From: an uncultured Lachnospiraceae bacterium
GTDB taxonomy: Bacteria > Bacillota > Clostridia > Lachnospirales > Lachnospiraceae
Length of the DNA: 16,642 nucleotides
Assembly: GCA_900539715.1 (NCBI GenBank)
Contig: UQDA01000040.1
Coordinates: 1 to 16,642 of the forward strand
Reading direction: 5' to 3'
The notes beneath the pieces are model-generated. The model was not told where the DNA came from and searched no databases. It worked only from the letters and a program-made list of their open reading frames with translations. This document shows, piece by piece, positions 1 to 6,648 of the stretch. The position numbers were made by a program, and so were the translations under genes. Each line of letters starts with the position of its first letter. The first letter of the stretch is position 1.

Positions 1-27
1 AGCCTGCAGCACGATTACACAAAATAA
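1..27 (+). CDS. C-terminal tail of an upstream gene, possibly 3-hydroxybutyryl-CoA dehydrogenase (partial)
   Basis: The first frame reads SLQHDYTK and then two TAA stops in tandem (25-30). Many clostridial 3-hydroxybutyryl-CoA dehydrogenases end in a Y-D-Y-T/S-K type tail, and hbd often lies in the same operon just before or after bcd, so this could be the end of hbd. Only eight codons are visible, and the residues before DYTK do not fit the usual glycine-rich end, so this is a guess from context and a short tail match. Confidence 0.3.
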   Translation, partial: SLQHDYTK

Positions 28-45
28 TAAACTAAGAAGGGGGGG

Positions 46-67
46 GCGGCCGCAAAAGTGCGGCTGC
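46..67 (+). other. GC-rich stem-loop in the bcd leader
   Basis: Arms GCGGCCGCA (46-54) and TGCGGCTGC (59-67) pair over 9 bp with one G-U pair around an AAAG loop. It directly follows a run of eight G (39-46) and precedes the bcd ribosome binding site. No T-run follows, so it is not a standard terminator. It may protect or demarcate the bcd part of a longer mRNA (inference). Confidence 0.5.
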
Positions 68-97
68 CGCATTCTTCACTAGGAGGAATTATAAATC

Positions 98-1249
98 ATG
101 GATTTTACGTTGGACAAAAAGCATGAGATGGCGAGACAGCTCTTCAGAGAGTTCGCTGAGAAAGAAGTAAAGCCTCTGGCAATCGAGGTTGACGAGACCG
201 AAGAGTTCCCCAGAGTGACTGTTGATAAGATGATCAAGGCAGGTTTCATGGGTATTCCTGTTCCGAAGGAGTACGGCGGACAGGGCTGTGATCCTCTGAC
301 ATACGCTATGTGCGTAGAAGAGCTGTCCAAGGTTTGCGGTACAACAGGCGTTATCGTTTCCGCACATACATCTCTTTGCTGCGATCCTATCATGACATAC
401 GGTACGGAAGAGCAGAAGCAGAAATTCCTGGTTCCCCTTGCAAAAGGTGAGAAGCTGGGCGCATTCGGCTTAACAGAGCCCGGTGCAGGTACTGACGCTC
501 AGGGTCAGCAGACAAAGGCTGTTTTAGACGGTGACGAGTGGATCTTAAACGGTTCCAAGTGCTTTATCACAAACGGTAAGGAAGCTGACATCTATGTAAT
601 TTTTGCTGTAACAGGCGTTGTTGAGAAGCGCGGCCGCAAGATGAAAGAGATTTCCGCATTCATCGTTGAGAAGGGCACACCCGGCTTTACCTTTGGTACA
701 AAGGAGAAGAAGATGGGTATCCGCGGTTCTTCCACATATGAGCTTATCTTCCAGGATTGCCGTATCCCGAAGGAGAATCTGCTGGGTCAGCAGGGTAAGG
801 GCTTCAATATCGCTATGCATACTCTGGATGGCGGCCGTATCGGTATCGCTTCTCAGGCTCTGGGTATTGCAGAAGGCGCTCTGGAGAGAACAGTTGAGTA
901 TGTAAAAGAGAGAAAGCAGTTCGGACGCGCTATCGGTGCATTCCAGAACACCCAGTTCCAGCTGGCTGACATGGCAACCAAGGTAGAGGCTGCACAGCTT
1001 CTGGTATACAAGGCTGCAATGGCAAAAGCAACTCAGAAGAACTATTCTGTAGAAGCTGCAAAGGCAAAACTGTATGCAGCAGAGGTTGCTATGGAAGTTA
1101 CTACAAAGGCTGTTCAGCTTCACGGCGGTTACGGCTATACAAGAGAGTACGAAGTAGAACGCATGATGCGCGATGCGAAGATCACAGAGATCTACGAAGG
1201 TACCAGCGAAGTTCAGAGAATGGTTATCTCCGGCGCTCTGCTGAAATAA
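98..1249 (+). CDS. bcd: Butyryl-CoA dehydrogenase (short-chain acyl-CoA dehydrogenase)
   Basis: Cytoplasmic flavoenzyme that reduces crotonyl-CoA to butyryl-CoA; in clostridia it works in complex with EtfAB, which splits electrons between crotonyl-CoA and ferredoxin. The 383-residue product has the normal length for the family. Visible landmarks: LTEPGAGTDAQ (about 125-135) and FITNGKEADIYV (156-167) of the flavin/acyl-CoA site, MGIRGSSTYEL (206-216), the helical C-terminal domain with ERKQFGRAIGAFQ (271-283), and IYEGTSEVQR (365-374), whose Glu367 is the expected catalytic base, the same position as in Megasphaera BCD. The start ATG follows AGGAGG at 81-86. The next genes are etfB and etfA, which fixes the role as butyryl-CoA dehydrogenase rather than a beta-oxidation enzyme. 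Strongly biased codons suggest high expression. Confidence 0.96.
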   Translation: MDFTLDKKHEMARQLFREFAEKEVKPLAIEVDETEEFPRVTVDKMIKAGFMGIPVPKEYGGQGCDPLTYAMCVEELSKVCGTTGVIVSAHTSLCCDPIMTYGTEEQKQKFLVPLAKGEKLGAFGLTEPGAGTDAQGQQTKAVLDGDEWILNGSKCFITNGKEADIYVIFAVTGVVEKRGRKMKEISAFIVEKGTPGFTFGTKEKKMGIRGSSTYELIFQDCRIPKENLLGQQGKGFNIAMHTLDGGRIGIASQALGIAEGALERTVEYVKERKQFGRAIGAFQNTQFQLADMATKVEAAQLLVYKAAMAKATQKNYSVEAAKAKLYAAEVAMEVTTKAVQLHGGYGYTREYEVERMMRDAKITEIYEGTSEVQRMVISGALLK

Positions 1250-1266
1250 TCGCGACAAGCGGTGAA

Positions 1267-1283
1267 CCCCGGATTTTGCGGGG
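1267..1283 (+). other. Small intercistronic hairpin between bcd and etfB
   Basis: CCCCG (1267-1271) pairs with CGGGG (1279-1283) around a seven-base loop. No T-run follows, and etfB has its own AGGAG 40 bases later, so this is more likely an mRNA stability or processing element than a terminator. Confidence 0.4.
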
Positions 1284-1324
1284 AATATACGGAATGAAGA
1301 TAATAAAATAAGGAGAATCATGCA

Positions 1325-2107
1325 ATGAAAATCGTTGTTTGTATCAAACAGGTACCCGATACCAAGGGTGGCGTTAAGTTTAATCCCGACGGCACTCTGG
1401 ACAGAAGTGCCATGCTGGCAATTATGAATCCTGATGACAAGGCTGGTCTGGAGGCTGCTCTCCGCTTAAAAGATCAGTACGGCGCAGAAGTTACCGTTCT
1501 GACCATGGGTCTTCCCAAGGCAGAAGAGGTTCTGCGTGAGGCTATCGCTATGGGCGCGGACAAGGGTATCCTTGTAACCGACAGAGTGCTGGGCGGCGCT
1601 GATACATGGGCTACTTCCCAGACTATCGCAGGCGCACTGCGCAATCTGGAGTATGACCTGATCATCACCGGCCGTCAGGCTATCGATGGCGATACCGCAC
1701 AGGTTGGTCCTCAGATTTCCGAGCATCTGGATATCCCGGTTATCAGCTACGCTCAGAACTTAAAGGTTGAAGGCGATTCCGTTATCGTTGAGCGTCAGTA
1801 TGATGACAGATATCACGTTCTGAAAGCAAAAATGCCCTGCCTGGTTACCGCTCTGGCAGAGTTAAACGAGCCCCGCTACATGACTCCCGGCGGCATCTTC
1901 GATGCATATGATGCAGAGATTACCGTTTGGGGCAGAGCTGATCTGAAGGATGTAGAGGATTCCAACTTAGGTCTTAAGGGTTCACCGACTCAGATCGCAA
2001 AGGCATCTGACAAAGTTCGTAAGGGTGCAGGCGAGAAGGTTGTTCTTGATCCTACAGAGGCTGTAGACTACATCATGGACAAGTTAACAGAAAAGCATGT
2101 AATCTGA
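1325..2107 (+). CDS. etfB: Electron transfer flavoprotein, beta subunit
   Basis: Small subunit of the heterodimeric EtfAB flavoprotein, partner of Bcd. In the bifurcating clostridial complex this subunit binds NADH and the bifurcating flavin. The 260-residue product starts MKIVVCIKQVPDT, the classic EtfB N-terminus. It contains ADTWATSQTIAGAL (92-105), TGRQAIDGDTAQVGP (115-129) and the EtfB signature area VERQYDDRYHVLKAKMP (155-171). AGGAG at 1311-1315 lies nine bases before the ATG. The gene is 75 bases after bcd and 28 bases before the chosen etfA start, so the three are surely co-transcribed. It ends in tandem TGA TAA. Bifurcating activity is inferred from gene context and family, not from a residue test. 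Confidence 0.95.
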   Translation: MKIVVCIKQVPDTKGGVKFNPDGTLDRSAMLAIMNPDDKAGLEAALRLKDQYGAEVTVLTMGLPKAEEVLREAIAMGADKGILVTDRVLGGADTWATSQTIAGALRNLEYDLIITGRQAIDGDTAQVGPQISEHLDIPVISYAQNLKVEGDSVIVERQYDDRYHVLKAKMPCLVTALAELNEPRYMTPGGIFDAYDAEITVWGRADLKDVEDSNLGLKGSPTQIAKASDKVRKGAGEKVVLDPTEAVDYIMDKLTEKHVI

Positions 2108-2135
2108 TAAATTATAGAAAAGCGTGGTGAATGAG

Positions 2136-3182
2136 ATGAACTTAGAAGAATATAAAGGCGTATTTGTCTTTGCGCAGCAGGTAGACAACAAATTAAACAG
2201 TATCGCACTGGAGCTGGTGGGCAAAGGAAAAGATCTTGCAAAAGACTTAAACACAGAAGTAACAGCTGTTCTGGTCGGCAGCAACGTGAAAGAGCTCTGC
2301 ACAGAGCTGGCTGAGTACGGCGCTGACAGAGTTATCGTTGTAGATGATCCTGAGCTGAAAGAGTACAGAACTGAGCCTTACGCTCATGCTCTGTCTGAAG
2401 TTATCAACAAATATAAACCCGAGATAATGCTGGTTGGTGCAACCGCTATCGGCCGTGACTTAGGTCCCCGCGTATCTGCAAGAGTACACACAGGTCTGAC
2501 TGCAGACTGTACACTGCTTGAGATCGGCGATTTCCCGATCAACCCGATTCCCGGCAGAGAGCAGCTTCACAATCAGCTGCTGATGACCCGTCCTGCATTC
2601 GGCGGCAATACAATCGCAACAATCGCATGCCCGAACTTCCGTCCTCAGATGGCTACCGTTCGTCCCGGCGTTATGCAGAAGGCAGAACGTGTTGTTGGCG
2701 CACAGGCAGTGATCGAGGAGTTCAACCCCGGTTTTGTTCCCAATGACAAGTATGTTGAGATTCTTGAGGTTGTAAAGGCTGTATCCGATGTTGAAGATAT
2801 CATGGATGCAAAAATTCTGGTATCCGGCGGCCGTGGCGTAGGCAGTGCAGAGAACTTCAAGCTGCTCGAGGATCTGGCAGATGCTCTCGGCGGAACAGTA
2901 AGCTGCTCCCGTGCAGTTGTAGATTCCGGCTGGAAGTCTAAGGACCTGCAGGTTGGTCAGACAGGTAAAACTGTTCGTCCTCAGGTATACTTTGCAATCG
3001 GTATCTCCGGTGCTATCCAGCATCTGGCAGGTATGGAAGAGTCTGATATCATCGTTGCTATCAACAAAGATGAGACAGCTCCTATCTTCGATGTAGCGGA
3101 TTACGGTATTGTTGGCGATCTGAACAAGATTCTGCCTGCTCTGACAGAGAAGATAAAAGAGGCTCGCGCTTCCAAAAACTGA
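2136..3182 (+). CDS. etfA: Electron transfer flavoprotein, alpha subunit
   Basis: Large subunit of EtfAB; its C-terminal domain carries the FAD that shuttles electrons to Bcd. The ATG at 2136 gives a 348-residue protein starting MNLEEYKGVFVFAQQ, which matches the family N-terminus; GGTGA at 2126-2130 can act as ribosome binding site. An in-frame GTG at 2124 would add four residues but has no good RBS. Visible in the C-terminal domain: SGGRGVGSAENF (230-241), GQTGKTVRP (274-282), AIGISGAIQH (287-296) and INKDETAPIF (309-318). There is no N-terminal ferredoxin-like extension. It is the last gene of the unit and is followed by an array of stem-loops including a terminator. Confidence 0.95.
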   Translation: MNLEEYKGVFVFAQQVDNKLNSIALELVGKGKDLAKDLNTEVTAVLVGSNVKELCTELAEYGADRVIVVDDPELKEYRTEPYAHALSEVINKYKPEIMLVGATAIGRDLGPRVSARVHTGLTADCTLLEIGDFPINPIPGREQLHNQLLMTRPAFGGNTIATIACPNFRPQMATVRPGVMQKAERVVGAQAVIEEFNPGFVPNDKYVEILEVVKAVSDVEDIMDAKILVSGGRGVGSAENFKLLEDLADALGGTVSCSRAVVDSGWKSKDLQVGQTGKTVRPQVYFAIGISGAIQHLAGMEESDIIVAINKDETAPIFDVADYGIVGDLNKILPALTEKIKEARASKN

Positions 3183-3184
3183 TT

Positions 3185-3237
3185 GACATAAAAATTTCCG
3201 TCATTATGTCCCGCATGGTGTTTACTGCATCATGCGG
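3185..3237 (+). repeat. Two abutting stem-loops in the etfA 3' UTR
   Basis: The first stem pairs GACATAA (3185-3191) with TTATGTC (3204-3210). The second starts at the very next base and pairs CCGCATGGTG (3211-3220) with CATCATGCGG (3228-3237), 10 bp with one G-U pair. Neither has a following T-run. Together with the terminator at 3254 and a further stem at 3291 they form four stem-loops in about 150 bases. Confidence 0.65.
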
Positions 3238-3253
3238 CGGTTTGAGATGAAAG

Positions 3254-3296
3254 ACCGGCAGTGTTTTTCCAAAATGGAAGGCACTGCCGGTTTTTT
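3254..3296 (+). terminator. Intrinsic terminator of bcd-etfB-etfA
   Basis: ACCGGCAGTG (3254-3263) pairs perfectly with CACTGCCGGT (3282-3291). An inner TTCC/GGAA extension is possible, and T6 (3291-3296) follows. This is a classic rho-independent terminator 71 bases after the etfA stop. Confidence 0.9.
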
Positions 3297-3333
3297 ATCC
3301 GATAGGAAAGTTTCTTTCCGGCCGGATAAAAAA
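3291..3333. repeat. Second large stem-loop overlapping the terminator T-run
   Basis: TTTTTTATCCG (3291-3301) is perfectly complementary to CGGATAAAAAA (3323-3333), 11 bp. Nested inside is GGAAAG (3305-3310) with CTTTCC (3314-3319). The T-run of the preceding terminator forms the left arm, so the two structures share bases. Confidence 0.65.
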
Positions 3334-3380
3334 CACGATTATGCGCTCGGCGCACATTTTTTCATACAACAGGAGCGGCT

Positions 3381-3887
3381 ATGGCAAAAAGTAAAGAAAT
3401 AAAAACAAATGCAATGCGCATTTTGGATCGTATGAAAATTTCTTATGAACATTACACGTATGAATGTGATGAATTTATTGACGGCATGCAGATAGTGGAA
3501 AAGCTGGGGATCGATCCGGATAAAGTTTATAAGACGCTCGTGACACAGGGAAATACGAAGGAATATTTTGTGTTTGTGATACCTGTGGCGGCGGAACTTG
3601 ACATGAAAAAGGCTGCAAGGGCGGTAGGACAGAAGTCTGTGTCGATGATACATGTAAAGGATATTACCCAGGTTACGGGATATGTCCGGGGCGGCTGTAC
3701 GGCGGTCGGCATGAAAAAGCAGTTTGTGACGATCATTGATCAGACTGCTCAAAAGCTGGAAAAGATAGTGGTCAGCGGAGGCAGGATAGGCTCTCAGCTG
3801 GAGCTTTCACCGGAAGACCTGGCAAAGGCCGCACAGGCTTTGTTTGCGCCGGTGACAATACAGGAAGCGGAGAAGCATATCGGATAA
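3381..3887 (+). CDS. ybaK: Cys-tRNA(Pro)/Cys-tRNA(Cys) deacylase, YbaK/EbsC family
   Basis: Trans-acting aminoacyl-tRNA editing enzyme that hydrolyses mischarged Cys-tRNA(Pro) in the cytoplasm (established for YbaK proteins). The 168-residue protein has the usual length. Visible marks: VYKTLVTQG (49-57) with Lys51 as the conserved active-site lysine, FVFVIPVAAELDMKKAA (63-79), and GYVRGGCTAVGMKK (100-113), the glycine-rich loop of the family. The ATG follows AGGAGC at 3371-3376. It comes after the etfA hairpin array, so it likely has its own promoter, but I see no convincing one. mtnA follows after 39 bases, so the two probably share a transcript; a functional link between them is not obvious. 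Confidence 0.88.
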   Translation: MAKSKEIKTNAMRILDRMKISYEHYTYECDEFIDGMQIVEKLGIDPDKVYKTLVTQGNTKEYFVFVIPVAAELDMKKAARAVGQKSVSMIHVKDITQVTGYVRGGCTAVGMKKQFVTIIDQTAQKLEKIVVSGGRIGSQLELSPEDLAKAAQALFAPVTIQEAEKHIG

Positions 3888-3926
3888 GAAAGTTAGGTAT
3901 GTTTATCATATAGAAAGGAGACACGT

Positions 3927-5024
3927 ATGAGCGAAAAGAAAAATATCATGGAATATGAAACAGTGACTCTGGATGAGGAAAATCTTGCGGTCGTTATCAT
4001 CGACCAGACGAAGCTCCCGGGGCGAACTGAAATTATTTCCTTAAAGACAGCGCAGGAAATATGGGATGCGATATACCTTTTACAGGTGCGTGGTGCTCCG
4101 GCTATCGGCGTAGCCGCGGCATTCGGTATTTATGTGCTGGCAGAAAAAATGGAAGCGCAGGATTATGAAAGCTTTTTGGCGGAGTTTAAAAAGCAGAAGG
4201 AATATCTGGATTCAGCGCGTCCGACGGCCGTTAACCTTTCGTGGGCATTAAACCGGATGGAGAAAGTCGTACTGGAAAACAGGGAAGCGTCTGTTGCAGA
4301 GATAAAAGCACTTCTGAAAAAGGAAGCGAAGGAGATAAAGGAAGAGGATGTATGGGTGTGCAAGACGATAGGCGAATACGGACTGACACTTGTAAAACCC
4401 GGAGACGGTATCCTCACCCACTGCAATGCGGGACAGCTTGCGACGAGTAAGTATGGTACTGCGACTGCGCCCATTTATCTGGGACAGGAAAAAGGATATA
4501 ACTTCCATGTTTTTGCAGACGAGACAAGACCGCTTTTGCAGGGGGCGCGCCTGACCTCCTATGAGCTGCATTCCGCAGGTGTAGACGTAACGCTGATATG
4601 CGACAATATGTCTGCGACGGTTATGAAAAACGGCTGGGTCAATGCGGTATTTGTCGGCTGTGACCGCGTGGCGGCAAACGGTGATACGGCAAATAAAATA
4701 GGAACGTCTGTTGTGGCGACAGTTGCAAAGCGTTATAATGTGCCGGTTTATATCTGCGCACCGACTTCCACGATCGATCTGAATACTAAGACAGGAGCGG
4801 ATATTCATATCGAGCAGCGACCTGCGGAGGAAGTGACAGAAATGTGGTATAAAGAGCGTATGGCTCCTGAAGGGGTAAAGGTATTCAATCCGGCATTTGA
4901 CGTGACAGACCATGATCTGATAGCGGGTATTGTAACGGAATACGGTATTGCGAGAGAGCCGTATACGGAATCATTGCAGGAAATCTTTAAGAAAAAAGAA
5001 GAAGCCAACAGAAATAAAAAATGA
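3927..5024 (+). CDS. mtnA: S-methyl-5-thioribose-1-phosphate isomerase
   Basis: Converts methylthioribose-1-phosphate to methylthioribulose-1-phosphate in methionine salvage; homologues can also serve a DHAP-shunt type disposal of 5-deoxyribose compounds. The 365-residue protein shows the eIF2B-like isomerase fold marks: QVRGAPAIGVAAAFG (53-67), THCNAGQLATSKYGTA (164-179) with catalytic Cys166, DETRPLLQGARLTSYEL (198-214), and VGCDRVAANGDTANKIGT (243-260) with catalytic Asp246. AAAGGAGA precedes the ATG. No other salvage genes (mtnK, mtnB, mtnD, aldolase) are in the window, so the pathway cannot be completed from here. The isomerase assignment rather than an eIF2B-like relative rests on the Cys/Asp pair. 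Confidence 0.95.
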   Translation: MSEKKNIMEYETVTLDEENLAVVIIDQTKLPGRTEIISLKTAQEIWDAIYLLQVRGAPAIGVAAAFGIYVLAEKMEAQDYESFLAEFKKQKEYLDSARPTAVNLSWALNRMEKVVLENREASVAEIKALLKKEAKEIKEEDVWVCKTIGEYGLTLVKPGDGILTHCNAGQLATSKYGTATAPIYLGQEKGYNFHVFADETRPLLQGARLTSYELHSAGVDVTLICDNMSATVMKNGWVNAVFVGCDRVAANGDTANKIGTSVVATVAKRYNVPVYICAPTSTIDLNTKTGADIHIEQRPAEEVTEMWYKERMAPEGVKVFNPAFDVTDHDLIAGIVTEYGIAREPYTESLQEIFKKKEEANRNKK

Positions 5025-5052
5025 CAGGAATGCGGTGAGGATGCCGGTGGCC

Positions 5053-5072
5053 GGGGCTGTATTTACAGCCCC
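5053..5072. other. Stem-loop between the convergent mtnA and C_GCAxxG_C_C genes
   Basis: GGGGCTGT (5053-5060) pairs perfectly with ACAGCCCC (5065-5072) around a four-base loop. It overlaps the stop codon of the minus-strand gene. It sits where a shared terminator is expected, but neither strand has a T-run after it, so its role as terminator is uncertain. Confidence 0.5.
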
Positions 5073-5467
5073 AGAACCTCCTGAGCTGCCTCGACAGCAT
5101 TGCGAATGCAGTCCTGGCAGGAGCAGAGTACCTTTCCGGTATCGATGCCTTTTAATTCGCGGCAGACGGTAGAACCGCACTTTTCACGGAAACTGGTGGT
5201 GAGCTCCCGGGAGAGGCGATAGGTGTCCGCTTTGGTGGCGGGGGAGTCCAGGTTTCCGTCGCTGTTGATCAGACCGGCGGCCATGACTGCTCCGGAGAGG
5301 GCGCCGCAGGTGCATTCCATGCCGCCCATACCGAGTCCGAAGCCTTCGGACATTTTAAAAAGAGTGAGAGCATCTACGCCTGTCTCCTGAGCAAAGGCGC
5401 AGATCACGGACTGACAGCAGTTAAATTTCCGATTATGAAGGGAAACTGCAAGTTCCTTTTTATCCAT
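5063..5467 (-). CDS. C_GCAxxG_C_C family cysteine-rich protein
   Basis: Small soluble protein (134 residues) of the C_GCAxxG_C_C family, a group of unknown function that is common in anaerobes and often suspected to be redox-active or metal-binding. Cysteines seen: Cys17-Cys18 in FNCCQSV, Cys52 and Cys54 in GMGGMECTCGALSGAVMAAG (46-65), Cys97 and Cys102 in CGSTVCRELKG, and Cys115, Cys117 and Cys120 in CSCQDC near the C-terminus. The spacing is typical, so all family cysteines appear intact. There is no signal peptide or membrane segment. AGGAG sits nine bases before the ATG, and a plausible promoter lies at 5501-5529. It is divergent from ptb and convergent with mtnA, with 38 bases between the stops. 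Biochemical function unknown. Confidence 0.85.
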   Translation of the reverse strand: MDKKELAVSLHNRKFNCCQSVICAFAQETGVDALTLFKMSEGFGLGMGGMECTCGALSGAVMAAGLINSDGNLDSPATKADTYRLSRELTTSFREKCGSTVCRELKGIDTGKVLCSCQDCIRNAVEAAQEVLGL

Positions 5468-5500
5468 GTGTAAAATCTCCTTTTTGTCGTAATCTATTTG

Positions 5501-5529
5501 AAGATATCACAGGAGGGGAGAAAAAACAA
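5501..5529 (-). promoter_or_regulatory. Putative promoter of the C_GCAxxG_C_C gene
   Basis: On the minus strand TTGTTT (5524-5529) and TATCTT (5501-5506) are 17 bases apart. The start codon is about 33 bases beyond the -10. The boxes match sigma-A consensus only partly. Confidence 0.45.
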
Positions 5530-5556
5530 GGCACGCTGTAAAATACGCGGCGGGGC

Positions 5557-5585
5557 TTGACCCGTAAATAGGGAAGTGTTATTAT
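5557..5585 (+). promoter_or_regulatory. Promoter of ptb-buk
   Basis: TTGACC (5557-5562) and TATTAT (5580-5585) are separated by exactly 17 bases. This puts a transcript start near 5592, right at the hairpin-bearing leader and about 100 bases before the ptb start codon. Confidence 0.75.
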
Positions 5586-5595
5586 TTTAACAGAC

Positions 5596-5630
5596 TGTGG
5601 GATTTTCGGAAAATCCCGCAAGGTTTTCCG
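5596..5630 (+). promoter_or_regulatory. ptb leader with two mutually exclusive stem-loops
   Basis: One stem pairs 5596-5606 with 5610-5620 (11 bp with one G-U pair, core GGGATTTT/AAAATCCC, loop CGG). The alternative pairs CGGAAAA (5607-5613) with TTTTCCG (5624-5630). They share bases 5607-5613, so only one can form at a time. No T-run follows either one, so a classical attenuator is not shown. Confidence 0.45.
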
Positions 5631-5691
5631 GAGGACGCAGTACGTTATTCGGGATACGAATGAGAGAATGAAAGGTACGAGGTACAGAGAA

Positions 5692-6612
5692 ATGAGTGCA
5701 AATTTTGAGGAACTGATCTCAAAGGTAAAGACATGCGGAAAGAAGAAGGTTTCCGTCGCAGTGGCACAGGATGCCCCTATCCTTGAAGCGGTAGAGGAAG
5801 CAAGAAAGCAGGGGTTTGCTGATGCTATCCTTGTAGGCGATGAGGAAAAGATACGCGCTATCGCAGCAGATTTAAACATCGATATGACTCCTTACGAAAT
5901 CATTAATGAGCCTGATAACTGGCAGGCTGCTTTAAAGGCTGTTAAGCTGGCTCATGACGGTGAGGCTGATATGTACATGAAAGGTCTTATCGATACAAAA
6001 TCTTTCTTAAAGAGCCTTCTGGACAAGGAGGTAGGTCTGCGTACCGGAAAGCCCCTGTCCCATGTATGCTGCTTTGAAGTAAAAGGTATAGAGCAGCTGC
6101 TGTTTTTAACCGACGTTGCATTCATGACCTATCCTACTCTGGAGGATAAGGTACATATCATTGAGAATACAGTAGAAGTGGCTCATGCCTGCGGCGTGGA
6201 GTGCCCGAAGGTGGCTCCTCTTGCTGCGGTTGAGGTTGTTAATCCCAAGATGCCCGCTACCGTTGAGGCGGCAGAGCTGACAAAGATGAATGAAGAAGGA
6301 AAGATAACAGGCTGTATCGTGGACGGTCCTCTTTCCATGGACCTGGCTATCGACCCCGAAGCTGCTCATCATAAGGGAGCAACTGACAGAAAGATTCAGG
6401 GTGATGCGGATATCCTTCTGTTCCCTGATATCCATGCGGGCAACCTTGTTTACAAAACACTCGTACATACGGCAGATGTGAAGAACGGCTGTATCCTGAC
6501 AGGCACAAAGGTACCCGCTATCCTGACGAGCCGTTCCGATAACTTCCAGACAAAGGTAAATTCCATTGCCCTGGCGGCTGTTGTAGCAGAAGGCTTAAAG
6601 AATCAGCAGTAA
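5692..6612 (+). CDS. ptb: Phosphate butyryltransferase
   Basis: Transfers the butyryl group from CoA to phosphate, giving butyryl phosphate for Buk. The protein is 306 residues from the ATG at 5692, starting MSANFEELISKV. That start has GAGGT at 5679-5683 eight bases upstream and fits the family N-terminus; an in-frame ATG at 5668 would add eight residues without a good RBS. Phosphate acetyl/butyryltransferase marks are seen at MKGLIDTKSFLKSLLDK (96-112), PLSMDLAIDPEAAHHKG, and GDADILLFPDIHAGNLVYK near the C-terminal third. A paired buk 36 bases downstream makes butyryl- more likely than acetyl-transferase. A dedicated promoter lies at 5557-5585. Substrate range could include other short acyl-CoAs. 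Confidence 0.93.
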   Translation: MSANFEELISKVKTCGKKKVSVAVAQDAPILEAVEEARKQGFADAILVGDEEKIRAIAADLNIDMTPYEIINEPDNWQAALKAVKLAHDGEADMYMKGLIDTKSFLKSLLDKEVGLRTGKPLSHVCCFEVKGIEQLLFLTDVAFMTYPTLEDKVHIIENTVEVAHACGVECPKVAPLAAVEVVNPKMPATVEAAELTKMNEEGKITGCIVDGPLSMDLAIDPEAAHHKGATDRKIQGDADILLFPDIHAGNLVYKTLVHTADVKNGCILTGTKVPAILTSRSDNFQTKVNSIALAAVVAEGLKNQQ

Positions 6613-6648
6613 CAGACAGTATCATATAGAAAGAGGAGATAAACTGAC

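Noticed and set aside
545..1321. Long minus-strand open frame opposite bcd (258 codons)
   Set aside because: Antisense shadow of a strongly codon-biased gene; cysteine/leucine-rich low-sense product, no RBS, no family marks.
2460..3023. Minus-strand open frame opposite etfA (187 codons)
   Set aside because: Shadow of etfA; composition typical of antisense reading, no RBS or motif.
3183..3209. TTGACA after etfA as a promoter for a small RNA or ybaK
   Set aside because: No acceptable -10 hexamer at 16-18 bases, and the bases are better explained as the arm of a stem-loop.
3342..3362. Short TGCGC/GCGCA hairpin with T6 just before ybaK, as a terminator or attenuator
   Set aside because: Only five base pairs, and the T-run starts three bases after the stem; too weak to call, although leader control of ybaK is not excluded.
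4248..4913. Minus-strand open frame opposite mtnA (221 codons)
   Set aside because: mtnA has all catalytic residues on the plus strand; the antisense product is unrecognisable.
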